Assembly (NCBI GenBank): GCA_022478985.1
Contig: JAKSZP010018550.1
Coordinates: 62,001-126,000, forward strand
Direction of reading: 5' to 3'
Source: Massospora cicadina
Lineage: Eukaryota > Entomophthoromycota > Entomophthoromycetes > Entomophthorales > Entomophthoraceae
DNA length: 64,000 nucleotides
The position numbers and the translations under genes are program-made. Below are positions 10,652 through 23,407 of this stretch, piece by piece (the stretch's first letter is position 1; every line of letters starts with the position of its first letter). The notes under the pieces were generated by a model that was given only the letters and a program-made list of their open reading frames with translations, searched no databases and had not been told where the DNA came from.

Positions 10652-11063
10652 TGTCAGAATTTGAGATAACGAATGAATCAAATCCTCACTTCCAGATTGG
10701 GCCATACAGAATCAGTTTCCAAACCTACCCAAGGTGAATTGGCTTCAGGAACCCCCTCCTAAATCCTGAGTCACGTGGTGCTGCGTTTTCACCAATTCAG
10801 TCAGGTGGGCGGCACAATCCATTGAGGATGCCCACAAGGCGGCCATTCTGGAAGATCAGGAAAGATCCTGAACAGATGGGGCCCTGACAATCTCTGAGGC
10901 ACTGTGTCCCCACTCACCCTATAAATATCGAATCCTTTTAAGCTTAATAGCTTATTCAATACCTTAACTAACTTTTTGCTTCCTTCTCGACCTTTTCTGC
11001 AAATTTGCAGCTTCAAGCCACCTTTTGACCTCGGCGTCAGTCTAAAGAATTTTAGCGCCAACA
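10652..11063 (+). repeat. Solo LTR of the R8 type
   Basis: 412 bp, against 417 and 415 bp for the R8 LTRs. It starts TGTCAGAATTTGAG, carries AGTCAGGTG, ATCCATTGAGGA and CCCTATAAATAT in the same order as R8, and ends TTTTAGCGCCAACA. The flanks read GGGGC (10647-10651) and GGAAC (11064-11068), which fits a duplication that has since taken G-to-A changes. No internal sequence adjoins, so it arose by LTR-LTR recombination. Open frames across it are incidental. Confidence 0.82.
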
Positions 11064-11229
11064 GGAACAAACAGGGAGTGGTGGCGGCCACCCATCTACC
11101 ATCCAGGGAGTGCCCTAGGTCAAAGATCTGGATAAGGGGCTGGGCCTTGGGGTTTGGCCCCTTATTTAACCTAAAGAGATGCATACAACTGTCCAGCTTG
11201 ATAGATGAAGTAAGGACTTTTCATTTTTA

Positions 11230-11480
11230 GGTAATGTAATCTAGCTGTGATAGTCCATGACACCTCATTGATCACCATCATTTTTGTGAATTAACAGCAT
11301 AGGGGAAGTCCAAAGGCTATTTGGTACAAGTAGTCCATCCTCTATTAGTTGTTATAACTTAAGAGCCACTTGAGCCTCCTTTACTTTGGACTTCTGATAA
11401 GCTCGATATTTTAAAGGATGATCTTCAATTTCCACTTAGTGGATTACTTCAGATATTTTCCTATAAAAACAGGCTCTTTA
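11230..11480 (-). pseudogene. R2 RT fingers relic
   Basis: On the minus strand a reading such as IEDGLLVPNSLWTSPMLL then KNDG and MDYH matches the RT block that in R8 reads LLNAGLLVPSCSPWSSPLLL, KKDG and MDYR. It continues the palm relic at 9590-9800 once the insertion is removed. Confidence 0.7.
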
Positions 11481-12289
11481 GAAAAGACATCTTCATATTA
11501 TTAGACAAGGGCTTTTACATCTAGTCGTTAATCAGGAGTAAAGTGTCACTAAATTTTATTTTTGACTAGGGAATTGTAGTAGGCGGGTCAATCCCTAATT
11601 TTTTAGCGTGTCAAAACAATTTACATCCATAATATAGTTAATGGGATAGGGCTTAACATAGGCGATAACTGCATGACATTACTTGAAGAGTCTGTTTGGT
11701 TAAATTTTTCAATAAACAGAGATAAATTTCTTTAAAGGAAGGAGCTAAAATCCCGGACTGCTCAAAGCTCCCTTAATAGAAGATTTAAATGTTCATATAT
11801 ATCTAAAACATTTGTATGTGGAATTTGAATCTTAACTTTGGACCTCACCATGACTTGACAACATTAAAGTATACTAGAATAATGGGGTTATAAAGAGTTA
11901 TTTATTCTTGACATCCACAGAGTTAGGGATGAAGCTTAGGTTTAAGCCATAAAATTTGGAATTTCATCTGACGGATGGAGGAGGATACTCAATGAGGCAG
12001 GAACGCTTCTTTAAGGCCCTTTATTTTTGGACGGGTTATCAAATAACAGTGGTAATTAATATCCTAGAAGCGAAATATTGTTCCTTATGAGATGTTCGAC
12101 ACTTTAAATTCTCACATTAGTTGAACTCTGATGAAAAATTCATAATTACTGTTTTCTAAGGCTATAGCAAGGCATTGATAAAAAGCTTTTTAAATCTAAG
12201 AGTCAAGGCGATTATGCTCCAATAGCTTTCATGGTATGAGCTCCCACTGATCCATATGAAGCCTTGTTGATTAACTCAGAAGACATTTT

Positions 12290-12380
12290 TGATTTTAATA
12301 AGTTGGGAAGATAAAATGTTAACCATGAATCCGGTGTCAATTATGCCCAAAACTTTAACTACGTGAACTACTACTTCTAC
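12290..12380 (-). pseudogene. R2 protease active-site block
   Basis: On the minus strand the sequence reads GIIDTGFMVNILSS. The catalytic triad DTG (12330-12338) is intact, unlike in R3, R4, R5, R6 and R7. It lies between Gag and RT as expected for an aspartic retropepsin. The flanking domain is too decayed to delimit. Confidence 0.65.
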
Positions 12381-12763
12381 TAATACAACCAGGGGACCAA
12401 ACTGGGAATTAATTGTTAGAGACAATCATTAGATATATGCAGCAAAGCTATCTGAGGTTTATGTCTAGGGCAAAGCCGGTAATTTCAACTTATTTGTAAT
12501 TTTTTTATTCTAGCCTGGTTTTTGCTGGTAGAGCTGACTGTAAGGATTCATTTTGGTAATTGGACAATAGAAGAATAGTTAAATTTTAGATCTTTATTGA
12601 GTTAAATAAAAGTGGGTCATTGACTCATCTGGTGTGGCTAATAAAAAGCAGACAGAAAAACTAGGCATTAACAGGTAGTTTGAGGCACTCAGGCTTTTCA
12701 ACATAAAGACCTCTTGCCCTAAGCTGAATGATCTTTACCTACATTAATCCGAGGGTGCCAGTA

Positions 12764-14560
12764 GCAGTTATCCACAGTGTGGTTGGTATAGTTGCAATAA
12801 ATATTGTACTGGACCAGTATAGGAGATTTTGAGAGGCATTATACCTAAAACATGGGCTAAGCTTTGTGGTAGAACAGGTAGTCCAGCAGTCTTAAGAAGA
12901 TTGTGAGGACTCTCCATAATTGCTTCCTTAATGTGCAGCAGTGAATTAAGGTTTTTCTTAACTTCCTTGAAGTATAACTGGATATTACGCATGGTTTTGT
13001 ACGCCAATAAGGCAGCTGTGATCTATCATCCAACGTGAGTCAATTTTCTGAGACTAGAGTTTGGACATTGAGGTATAACCATTAGGTGAACTTGTTGATG
13101 GACTCCCTCAAATTGAGGCTAATCCCCCATGAACATCTGCTTTTGGCTTACCAGAATTAAGTAACTCCCAAATTCAGTGAATAGAGCAGTCAGACTGTAC
13201 TTCCAGGTGCAAGATTTTTAAATAGGGAACCATGATATCCCAAGAAACTCAACTGAGGAATTTGGCTAAGTGCTTGAGTTTTTGGTAATTGGTAGCCTTC
13301 TCAATTGCATTCTCATAAGTGTACTAGGAGGAAAAAAAAATTCCAGCTCCCAGGAAGTATTTTACTTTGAAAGAGGGCATAAAGGTATTTATCATATGGG
13401 TTGTTGGTTAACAACATTAATGAACACCGGAGGTACAACTTCATCCATAGAGGACTCAGTATCATGGAATATTCATTGGCTGTAGGCACTATATTGACTA
13501 TGCATAACGTTCACATTTTGATTATTAGGACAATTTGCATGTGAGTGCACAAAGGAAGTTTTAGAGGCAAGGAGATGGACCAACTGAATAAATTTATTTT
13601 TTAAACTAGCAGTTGTATCTCAAAGCTCAAGTTGTGCTGTTCAATAGCAAGGATTTGTTGCTTTGACCCTCTTACCAAGGAAGATAATGTAGCCAAGGGT
13701 TTGATTTGACTATGGTAGGCGGCTAGAGAGACTTTGGCATGTAGAGAAACCCCATCTCAGGTAATTTAACTTCCTTGAGTGACGCATTCTATCTGGTTAT
13801 CAAGTAGTTGTACTTGCTGTAGCAATGAATTAAATTCATCCACCAATATCCCAAAATGTTACTAAGCTTAGGCGGACCAGGGGTCCCAGAGGTCCCAGAT
13901 TGACCTGGCATTTGGGGCGTCCAGGGTGCTCTTGATCTCCAGAAAGTCCAGGAAGCCCATGTGATCCAATGCTTTTAAAAAGCTCAGGCTCACCTTGAAT
14001 CCCAGTAGGACCAGAGAAAAGATTATTATTTTGGGATTTCCAAGTTTCATAGACTAAATACTCAAGATAACTGAGGCAATCTTCCTCAAATGCTTTCAAA
14101 AATACTAATTTAGGTTTATATTTCTATGGTAATAATCCTGACCTGTTGTAAAGGACGAATTCCAGATTTCTAAAATGGTTGAAAAGTTCAGAACAGATAA
14201 ATCTAGTCACTCCTTCATTTAATTGAGGTAACTGTGCATGCATGTTGTTTATGAGTTGCAATTTTTAAAAATTGGTCTCTAGTTCTTATCACTAAAAAAA
14301 TCAGACTGATAAAAACTTGATAAGCCGATTATACAAGGTTTCAAATAGCTTAAGATGCTGGTGTAATTCTTGGTGGTGGGGTTTGAATATATGCAATAAA
14401 TGATAAAATGTTGAATGGATGAATTTATGCAAATAGCGCTTAGTGAAACCTACTCTAACCTGTTCATTGTTGAGATTTACACTAGAACATAGACTCATCA
14501 TCAGGGTTGTTACAGCAGGGCTCATTTTTTGTTTGCTCTTCCGCCTGGTTTAAAGGCCCT
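12764..14560 (-). pseudogene. R2 Gag relic with collagen-like tract
   Basis: On the minus strand: an N-terminal part at 14301-14525 resembling the R8 block IHHLLQLVRLHHQEVSQHL; a Gly-X-Y-like tract at about 13870-14012 (GPTGIQGEPE, GLPGLSGDQ); a capsid-like part; then 12768-13007, resembling the Gag C-terminus of R8 (KEAIMESPHNLL). A CCHC knuckle follows at 12764-12805, whose first Cys is lost while the second Cys, the His and the last Cys keep their spacing. Confidence 0.72.
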
Positions 14561-14802
14561 AATTATGAGGGAAAAGTAGAATACATGAAGTCTGAGACTT
14601 TTAATTGGTAGTACTCAGAGAAAGAGATGGTGAGTTCATTTTTATAAATTTAGGTAATAGAATATATATATGCAACAGGTTCTCCTACATGTGCTCTAAC
14701 TGCTCGCTTACTGAGGTGGTCAGTTTCACGATTTAAAGATGTATCTAATGGTGAGTCATTATTGTTTCATGGTTCTTAAATTCTCCAAGGAACTCAAGGA
14801 GG

Positions 14803-15230
14803 CCTGGAAGAGAGCACCAGAATCTTTTCAGGATGTGGGGTAAAATCCAACCATCTAGAAATAATTCAGGGCAACCAAAGACCCTGGCATAAAGTAATTT
14901 AATTTTTAAACAGACTAAATTTAAAATTAAAGGATAAAAAGCTCTTTAATAGTCAGATATCCTTGAAATTTATTACATAATATTAGCAATTAAACATATT
15001 GTAAAAAACAGTAACAACTTTATTTTAGTGAGTTATAATTAAGGGGAATAAAATAAAATTCTTTGGGGAAACCTGGCTAGAAACTCCAAGGACAAAATCT
15101 ATATCTAATTTAATCTTCTGGACTCTGGCAGCATCCTACAATCTTTTCAAAGTAGTGATCTTTGTTTATATTGGGTTTGACCCTAACAGCGTTGGTGGTC
15201 ACTTCTTTAGATCATGTTCTAAACCTGACA
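14803..15230 (-). repeat. Possible R2 primer site and 5' LTR
   Basis: GAGAGCACCAG at 14811-14821 resembles the minus-strand primer sites of this window in their + strand form (GTGAGCACCA). It lies to the right of the Gag start, where the site is expected. The LTR would then run from about 14821 to a CCTGACA end at 15230, the same end seen in R5. No partner LTR exists here, so the limits are tentative. Confidence 0.3.
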
Positions 15231-18200
15231 TCATTGTCAATTGAACTTTTCAGATTAGGGATAATTTATAACACTAATAAAATCCTGTTGTCATAATTTA
15301 GTTTTTTAAATGATAAGCTAACCAACTAGCAGTATAATATGCTTTATTTAATTGCTGCCATGGCATAGCAACTTACTCTGCTTAAACAATAGAACTCAGA
15401 TAATGCACCTATCCATAATTATCTCTATAACAGCACATTTTAACTGATAATTAAGTTTACAAGTAACTTAAATATCAATGCACCAGAAATTATCTACGTT
15501 TTAATACAGACGAGTAAATCACCTGCAAAGATAGTGAAAAGATGGCCCAAGGTTAAAATGTTGCATTTGTTCAAGTATCCACTAAATTACCGCTTATATT
15601 TACTATAATTACTAAATACCAGTTTGGGAATAGTAATCAGTGCTCCTGTTTGTAGCATCCACTATGACCCATTTAATGACTATAAACTGTTGTCCAATTT
15701 GGAAATACAAAACCTAATTTACAGACAAGTATTGTGATGCTATAAAAAAACTTATCGCCCATTTGAAGATGAATAATGCAGCTTAAGTCCAACCCTTATG
15801 GAATATCTGCAGCTTTTTTGATTTAATTTAAAGTAAATCTGAGGAAAACTATGGGATAGATGTTAATGGTATAAGCAACATCAGCGGCTAAGCTGATGAA
15901 GATTCTTCCATGCAAAGTTAGATGACAATAAAGTTAAGACTGTCAGTGCATTCTGCCATTATTACGTTTAGTTCCCTTAACTATTATTTAAAATTTATTT
16001 GACTTCTTTTTAAAGTATATCAGTCATCACATTACTATCCTGTTGTTAAAGTGAAAACAAAAACTAAAGTGACCATAAGCCAAAATTTTACACCATGTAT
16101 GACATTTGAGTGTATTTATGTTACAGCATTTCTAAGGATTTTCCAATATCTTTCTTGTAGTTTTTGTTCAACCTTAACAAGTTTTGATTTAATCTAAATA
16201 GCTTTGGTTTGTGTAGGTTGTTTTTATCCAAAAAAGCTCCTAGTTAAAATTTACAATCTATCATGTGTTTAGTATAAATCGCCTTTCTATAATTCCTTAT
16301 GCTTATTAATAATGTCCAGTATAAGAATTTGTATGTATAACATTTATCTCTCCATATATGGCGAATGATGTATATGTCAAAGGAAATTGCTCTTAGGAAC
16401 CAGTTTATTTCAGACTAGAAGTTCAATTTATGCCTTCTTAAAAAATATGGGCTTACTTCTAAGAACATTGATTACCATTTTGTAAACCTAGGTTAACTTG
16501 AAAAATTCAAATAGCTTACTTACATATACACGGCGCATTGTTTAAGAGTGATATCACGCTATCTTGCTTCCTACTCTATATTATCATTCCCTAGGACCTT
16601 AAAAAATTACTGTTTGATATCATATTAACTCCTTTAAGTCAGATTTTTTTAATAAAATTAAGACGCTTTTTAGGCTCTCCAGACTGTATATGAACTAGTG
16701 ATTCCACCATAGAGTCCCAGACTTAGATAAAACCAGCCACATGATCCTTGTTTGTCCCCATTAGTGTTAAAAAGTTTCGCTCATGTTTCCCCATACATTG
16801 ACCAGAAGCTAGACCCTCACTGTGACGCTGTTTTATAGCATTCTCTTTTAATTTTCTCAGGTTTTAAAACTCATATTGGACTGCCTCCCTGAGTTCAATT
16901 CCAGTACTGGAACTTTGGGTAGGGGAAAATTATGACTGTGTTGGCGTTGCGCACCAATGCCTTGAACCAAGATAGCAAATAGCAAAGGCGGCCAGTGGAG
17001 TTCCTGGACTATCATACGCCACACGTGGAGGTTTTCCAGATTTTATCCTCCTTTCCCATTCATTCAATTTCCCTTAATTGGTGCAGTATCATACTCAGGT
17101 TGGACCACCTTGAATAAAATATTAAAACTTGGATTGGTATAAGCTCCCCTCTTCATCTTACCCATTTAGACCAGACCTTGTTTATCGCTTTTTTTAGCTT
17201 AAAGACTAATAAACACTGTCAGACAAAGGACTAAAAAGCTCTACTACAGGATAGTATGATTACTAGAGCACATAGGAGACCTGAGCCATAATGTGGTATA
17301 CAATATAGCTAGTAACAAAAATTAATTTTTATTCTAAAAACTCATCTATGTTTAGGCTAACATAATATAAATCTAATATAGCAAGTTAAGATATGATATG
17401 ATTCAAATAAACATTTCTCTCTGTTTTAGTTCTTTATGAAGAACAACACAGGATGGGTGCACTGAATAACTGCTCATGATAATAAAAGCCAGATGAGATG
17501 TTGATAAAAGAATATAGATATATATGCATTTGTTACAAGGCTTTGTTTCCACTTAATTTTATGCGCAGGTGGAAGGCCGTCTGAGATTGCTTTTAAAATC
17601 ATTGTATGCCTCTATAAGTTAATGGAAGCTAATACGTCCACAGAGTTTATATAAATTGTAAAATTTTCATATATTGACTTATGCCGCGATAAATTTCTTT
17701 AATTACTCTTTGCCCTTTATTACTTTCTGTCGTCAGAAGTTTATTCACTTCTTAACATTTTGCCAGTTAAAGAGTACAAAAGTTATTTTCCTTCCTAAGA
17801 AAATGAAAGTTTAATATCATGACTTGTTCATAAATTAATCAGTTTGTCTAGTGGCTCTTTGTGCCTTTGCAACACATTTTTATTCTTAAACCTCATATCT
17901 GGTCTAAGTGGTATTTTTATATAGCTCCATCAGTCTCTTAATAAAAAAATGGTAGAAACTTACTAAGGATTATAAATTAAAGAGCTTATTAATTAATATT
18001 CATATATAGAACTAATTGTAACATTACTAACTAACCCAGCAATGTTAGATTATTATTTTTTGGGTTTAAAAAAAGTTGTGCGCTAGTTGATCAATAAAAA
18101 GTTTAGGCTCAGGAGATCCCAACTTCACTTTGTCAAGCACTGCACAATTTCAGGGAACTACCTGGAACCAATCAAACAGTATAAAAATGACTCCTGAGCC

Positions 18201-18590
18201 ATCTATCTAATGATAGTCAGCCATTTTAGCGGGAAGATGCTGGCTACAACGTGCACCAGGCAGCTCAAAATACGCTTTCAACAGGATAATATTTTAAAAT
18301 TGGAAAAGCAATGTTTTTATAAAATAATGGTAAAAGAAAAAATAGACCATTACCTTCTTGAGTGAGGGCACTGACCTTATATAAAACGACACTATTGTAA
18401 AGCTCTGTCCTTGTATTACCTCAACCTATGATATATTCTCTAACAGTGGTATACTCAAATTACATATGTGAAAGGGTCAGAATTTTAAAATAATTGCAAT
18501 ACTGGGTTGGGAGTATGATGGGGCACGCTATTATTAGCTTTTTTTAATTAAGCCAAGGAAACTTTTCGAAGTTTTCAAATCAAGATGCAC
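15231..18590. other. AT-rich stretch, nothing recognised
   Basis: No domain, primer site, paired repeat or long open frame that I can support. It may be heavily decayed element sequence. Confidence 0.5.
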
Positions 18591-18591
18591 A

Positions 18592-18611
18592 CCACCTGTA
18601 GTGACCCAGCA
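18592..18611 (-). other. Primer-binding-site relic
   Basis: CCACCTGTAGTGACCCAGCA matches the + strand form of the R4 site (CCACCTGTAGTGAGCACCA) over its first 12 bases. If real, a minus-strand element ended here with its LTR to the right, but neither gag nor LTR can be recognised. A chance match is possible. Confidence 0.3.
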
Positions 18612-18934
18612 TTCAATAATCAGAAGAAAGTTGAAAAGCGAAATATGATATTTTTGATGGGGTGATCCAAAAATTGGCAAACAGAAATTAAAATCCAAAG
18701 TTAAGTTGTAATTTTTTGCTACAAAAATTAAAATAAAAGGGAAGCCAATCATAAAACTGGGGTGTTTTAATATTCTAAATTTAGGAATCAGAAAGCAGTA
18801 TGCAAAACCTTTAACTATTATAAAAGCTGCTATTTTGGCTGTGCAGTTGAGAAATTCTCTTTATAAAGAGCCTAATTCTCTTAGTACAAGCATCTAGGCA
18901 TTGTGGGATTGTAATATAACTTCTATTAAAAAGG

Positions 18935-18992
18935 TTGTGGGAAACCAGCTCAATTGTGCTTGCTGGTGCTTTCACCAGCTGGTTTCCACAAA
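18935..18992. repeat. Inverted repeat with a second hairpin inside
   Basis: Left arm TTGTGGGAAACCAGCT (18935-18950) pairs with AGCTGGTTTCCACAA (18977-18991), with one bulged G. Inside, GCTGGTG (18962-18968) pairs with CACCAGC (18973-18979). The two hairpins share bases, so only one can form at a time. No duplication or transposase is associated. Confidence 0.6.
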
Positions 18993-19149
18993 TAATTTTA
19001 ATATAAATAAAAATTTAAAATAAAATGCGCTAGTAAAAATGTGTATTTTTAGGATTTTTAATGCATGCAATAAAGGGAAACAATGATTTTTGACCTCTGA
19101 CTATCTAGTGTTTAAAGTAATTTTGAAAGTTGAGGGGGAATTTAGGAAT

Positions 19150-19615
19150 ATGTTTGGAATAGCCTGCACATGTCCAAATTAGGAAATGTGCAGGAATAAC
19201 ATATCATTGTTCAGGAACTCACATCAGGGCAGCGGAACAAAGGAAGCGGAATTCTGATTGGCCCAAATGTATCCATGAGGTAACGTTTTTATAAACTTGA
19301 GCCAATCACTGCCTGAGAAATTTCTTGCACCTTGGGGGACCCCCGCCAAGCCTATAAAGGGGGGGGTTCCCTGTGCAGGTGCATTGAAGGACTTTGTTGG
19401 GGTCAGGGGAGTGCCTTCCAATGATTCCCCTGAGGTCTATGGTGTAGTTGGAGAAATCTGACCCGCTGAGTTTACTAATGCCCGTATGGGTTTTGAACTG
19501 GTGATTCCCCAATTAATGGGGTTCCACTGAGAATTGGCCAGGAACTTTTGGCCAATTTTCTCAACTTTTTCATTATTATTTTTAATAAATGAGCTCTTAA
19601 CAACATTGGAATATC
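19150..19615 (+). repeat. Probable solo LTR of an unassigned family
   Basis: A TATAAAG box (19363-19369) sits in a GC-rich block ahead of a leader-like stretch, with TTTAATAAATGAG near 19580 and a possible CTTAACAACA end near 19600. This promoter and polyadenylation layout is typical of an LTR. It is unlike the other LTRs here. The 5' end is not fixed: TG starts at 19151, 19171 or 19208 are possible, and I found no clean target duplication. Confidence 0.45.
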
Positions 19616-21945
19616 ACAAATGGCCAACATTTCCCTTTTTTGGCAGAACTTGACCTACAGCATTCTTATCTTTAGCCTGCAAAGGTAAATGTCCAACAAA
19701 GGTAGAAGGCGCTAACTGGCTCATTGACGTTGAATGCAAGCCTGACAAAAAGAGCTGTGATTGATGCCATGTATAATATTTTAAAAACATTATAACAATT
19801 AAACTTATGCTTATCCAGGCCGGACCAGCCTAAACCTTCATTGTAGCAATTAAAATTTTGATTTTTGATGGGAGCGACCTTATTCCAGTTTAAATTAATC
19901 AGCTGAATGTCCCATGGGTACTTTAAATTTTTACTTAATTTACCAAAATGGGTGATCTAGTCAAAGCTTACTAATGTTATGAGCTATATGATCTTAATGT
20001 CATAATCAATAATTAAAAAAGCTCTCTATTGTTTCCACAGATAACGAAATTGGTTTAATATCACTATTCTCAAAACCAAACCCTATGCCTATCCCTTTAA
20101 CTATTTTTATGGTACTTTTTAAAATTAAAATATGAAAGGTATGTAAAACTTAATACATATTACCCTTAAAATATACTCAGATCTTCATTTAAATCAATGA
20201 CTATTTAGCTTACAGTACTCACGTCTTTTTAAAACCTATATATATAATACCAAAGGCACCTCTTATAATATTATACAATCAACTACTATCTTGGATGCAG
20301 ATCTCTCCACCCCTTATTTTTTTCTTAGACTCATGCTACAAGCTAGATAAAAATAAAATATCTTTTAATAGAATGGAATCTAATAATTAGGGTTATCAGA
20401 TTTTTTGTAATATAAACTACATTATTGTAGATGATAAGTTTTTTTAGAGCCACTATGTGAGAAACTAATACCAATGCATAATGAACCCTACAGTGGATCA
20501 ACCTAGGAGTGATAAAACAAATAGTTTATATCATGTCAGACTAATAATGTTCCCAAATCATGTGGTGCGTTTGCTAAATCTTCTCATTTTTGTAAACATT
20601 TTGACACTTGTTCTAGAACCCACTGGTTTACTAGTCCCCTTAATTTCTATAGAAAGCCTCTGGTTATCAATTCTGTTATAAATTGTATAACTTACATTAT
20701 TTAAGTGCTATAACGCAGGGATTGTGATTTTTAATCACAATGACATGTCATTGCATCTCTTGGCAAACCACCTTTTTAATTGGTTCAGACCACACAGATC
20801 TGCATTTGTTAAAAAGTAACAAATGTGCATGTTTGTGAGGGTTTTGACAAGTATCTAGCAAAGCTTCATGTTTGATGACAGGAAGCGCAATCTGATCCAA
20901 TAACGGTTCAAGAAAATTGGGATCTTTTTTCTGTAAACTTTTTAGGCAATTATTATCTGCAATAAATTAATACAGCTGCAAGCAATTATTTATTGAAACT
21001 AAAAACAAGATAACTTTATGGTGATATTATTTCATATATATAGATAACTCATTTTAATTCAATGCCCACTATCAGAAATAAATGGTATCTATTGCCACTA
21101 AGTCATAAAGAAATACTCAATTCATTTTTTTTAATATTTTTTCAGCATAAATCGCCAGTAATCCTAAAGCTCTAGGCGACACAAAGCAATCAAATGCCCA
21201 CTTCTATAGTAATTTGGCATCAGTTGCCATTGAATAAATTTAATATTAATTGACCTGCAGCATTTAAAATGCTATTGGAAGAACTTCCATTGACTAAAAA
21301 CCCAAAGCTGTAGTAATTTCATCCACAAGTCTGGTAAACTAAAAGCTATTGGGAATTACCCCTGATGACTTGTGGAAATTGATCGTTGAGTTAGCCATAG
21401 TCATACCTTGATTGAGATAATTCCTAATTAGAAGTTCCCTTCTTGGGGGCCTAAAAACATGGAAATGCTTCCAAATGACTGAATTCTAAGTAAGAGCTTA
21501 CTCCTTGGAAGCCCTAAAATCATTGACATTAATGAACCAAATTGGGGATCATCCCTGATAAATTAAAACATTAATATCAAACACATGTTGGAAAAGTATA
21601 ACCTGGTCAAAACCCAACACATCCCCTGACTCAATCAGATCATTTTCTTACAACATGTCTATGGATGCGAGCTCCTTGGTAAATAACAAGTCAGGAGTTA
21701 CAGTACTTCCCCTACCCCATAAGACTTCAGAAAGAAAGACTTAAATTTGGTAGAACTTATTACCAAAAAACACAAAATAATTCATTACAGTTGGTATTGA
21801 TAATTAACTTAAAAGTAACATCAGAACAACAAAGAAAATGATTGCAACCATTTCCTACAACAACCATGACTTAAACCATACTAAAAATACTGACAATATT
21901 CTATTAGTACAAATAAAATAGAAAAATAACAATTTTTGTGTTTTT
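19616..21945. other. AT-rich stretch, nothing recognised
   Basis: No supported gene. The right part, up to the purine tract at about 21946-21968, probably includes the decayed 3' LTR of R3, but I cannot pair it with another copy. Confidence 0.45.
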
Positions 21946-22029
21946 TTCCTTTTCTTCCTCTCATTTTTTTAGTTATTTGCAAGCTTGTTAAAACTTAGTG
22001 TGCACTTAAATCATGATTCATCCATCAGT

Positions 22030-23060
22030 GAGGCTCTTAATAGTATAAGCATCTAATGCTGATTTATTAATGACCTCAAAGGGTCAAACCCATAGATGGT
22101 CTAACTTAGTCTGTTATCCAAAGTTGTCAGTTTTACAATAACTAACCTTATTTTCAATTAAAAAAAAATAAAAAGAGCTGGCCTCTTGAAATCTCCATAT
22201 TAGTTTGCTTGATCTTCCACTTGAGATTATTGGTGTAAGTGGAGGACTAAAATCTTATTAAACTTTCTTTAAGCTCTTCAAAATCTGCAGAGGCGATATT
22301 TATGGACTCAGCTTAAGAGCGGAATTTACTCATACCTATACCCATGTCATTCAGAAGCAATTCTTTAAAAAACTTGTCAATCAACATCAACCAAACAATC
22401 AATTCAAAAAAACTTAAACCACCATTAGGCCATCTTGCATAAAGCGATTCAAAAGGGGGTTTTCCCATTAGCAAATAATAGATTAAATTATAGGCAAAAG
22501 TTGCCTTTAACAAATACGTCATCAAGCTGGAAAAAAAATTTTGCAAGCTTTAATGTAGTACCCAGAGTACCATTTACCCTTTTCACCACACATTGGTTTC
22601 TGGATGATAAGGTGTCATCAGTACTCCTCATTTTCCCATTAACTTGTTTATCTTTAAAAACATGTATGGTAGAGTTGCTACCATTTACTGATAGATAAGC
22701 TGAGGGCAGCCATGAAATAAATTAACTGCTACACTATAAACTTAGCAGTGCTAATGCCGTCTAGTTTATCTATAACACATATCTCTACCTAAAAATTCAA
22801 ATGATTAATAGCCACAATAACATATCAGCTTTTTTGGTACTTATGGTCTAAGGCTCTATTACGTCAAGGGAGATTGTGTGCCAAGCAAACCCTGGCTCCA
22901 CTAGCTTAAAGTAGTTACCTTCTTGTAGGGCTTGTGTGTTTGACACATAGCGCAACTGCAAGATATTCCACAACGTCAAAATTAAGAATTTTTAATAATA
23001 CTCCCTTTGAACCTGCTCTAGGGACTTTCTCATGCCTCCATGTCCATTTACATTATGAGC
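22030..23060 (-). pseudogene. R3 integrase relic
   Basis: Decayed integrase. The zinc-finger part is near 22900-23050 (ALCVKHT, Cys and His remnants), and the core is unreadable. The block after the core is at 22313-22546, reading LLMGKPPFESLYARW, which matches YAMGKSPFQLLYGW of R1. The C-terminal fold runs down to about 22030. No catalytic acid can be confirmed. Confidence 0.7.
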
Positions 23061-23249
23061 TGCATTGATAATTGCAGTGCAATCACATGGTTATAGAAAT
23101 AGCAGGGATTTTTTCTAGTAAATTTGATCAATTTCTTTTAATGTTTGTCATTTTTCCATCGACTTGTTAGTGCTTGTTGAAATTTCTAGTGGTTGATCTT
23201 CATTATTACTTATGAGCATCTAATAAAAATCGTCTGCTTCACTCTGCAG

Positions 23250-23407
23250 CACCAAAATGGTTGAAAGCCATATTAATCCATGGCATTTTTATTCATGGTA
23301 CCTGATTGATGCAAATCTCTTAATTGTACGCTTGTAACTTTAAAGCCCATAGGGCCAACCTCCCATCAGGCTCCTTTACATTATGCAGCCATCTCAGCAA
23401 GGAATGT
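23250..23407 (-). pseudogene. R3 RNase H, distal part
   Basis: On the minus strand the sequence reads LLRWLHNVKEPDGRLALWALKL, split here as LLRWLHNVK and EPDGRLALWALKL, matching LRWLQQMEDPDGRLARWALQL of R8. The preceding part of the domain, including VVTDHS, lies at 36412 onward on the far side of R4. Confidence 0.8.

Larger units (their letters stand above)
9590..14820 (-). mobile_element. R2: old Ty3/gypsy relic with collagen-like Gag
   Basis: Reading leftward on the minus strand: a primer-site relic (about 14803-14820), Gag (14560-12764), protease (about 12330), RT fingers (11480-11230) and RT palm (9800-9590). The RT is split by 9820-11229, which includes a solo LTR at 10652-11063. No RNase H or integrase is recognisable. 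All domains are in many frames, so this is among the oldest elements here. Gag layout matches R4, R5 and R8. Confidence 0.72.
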
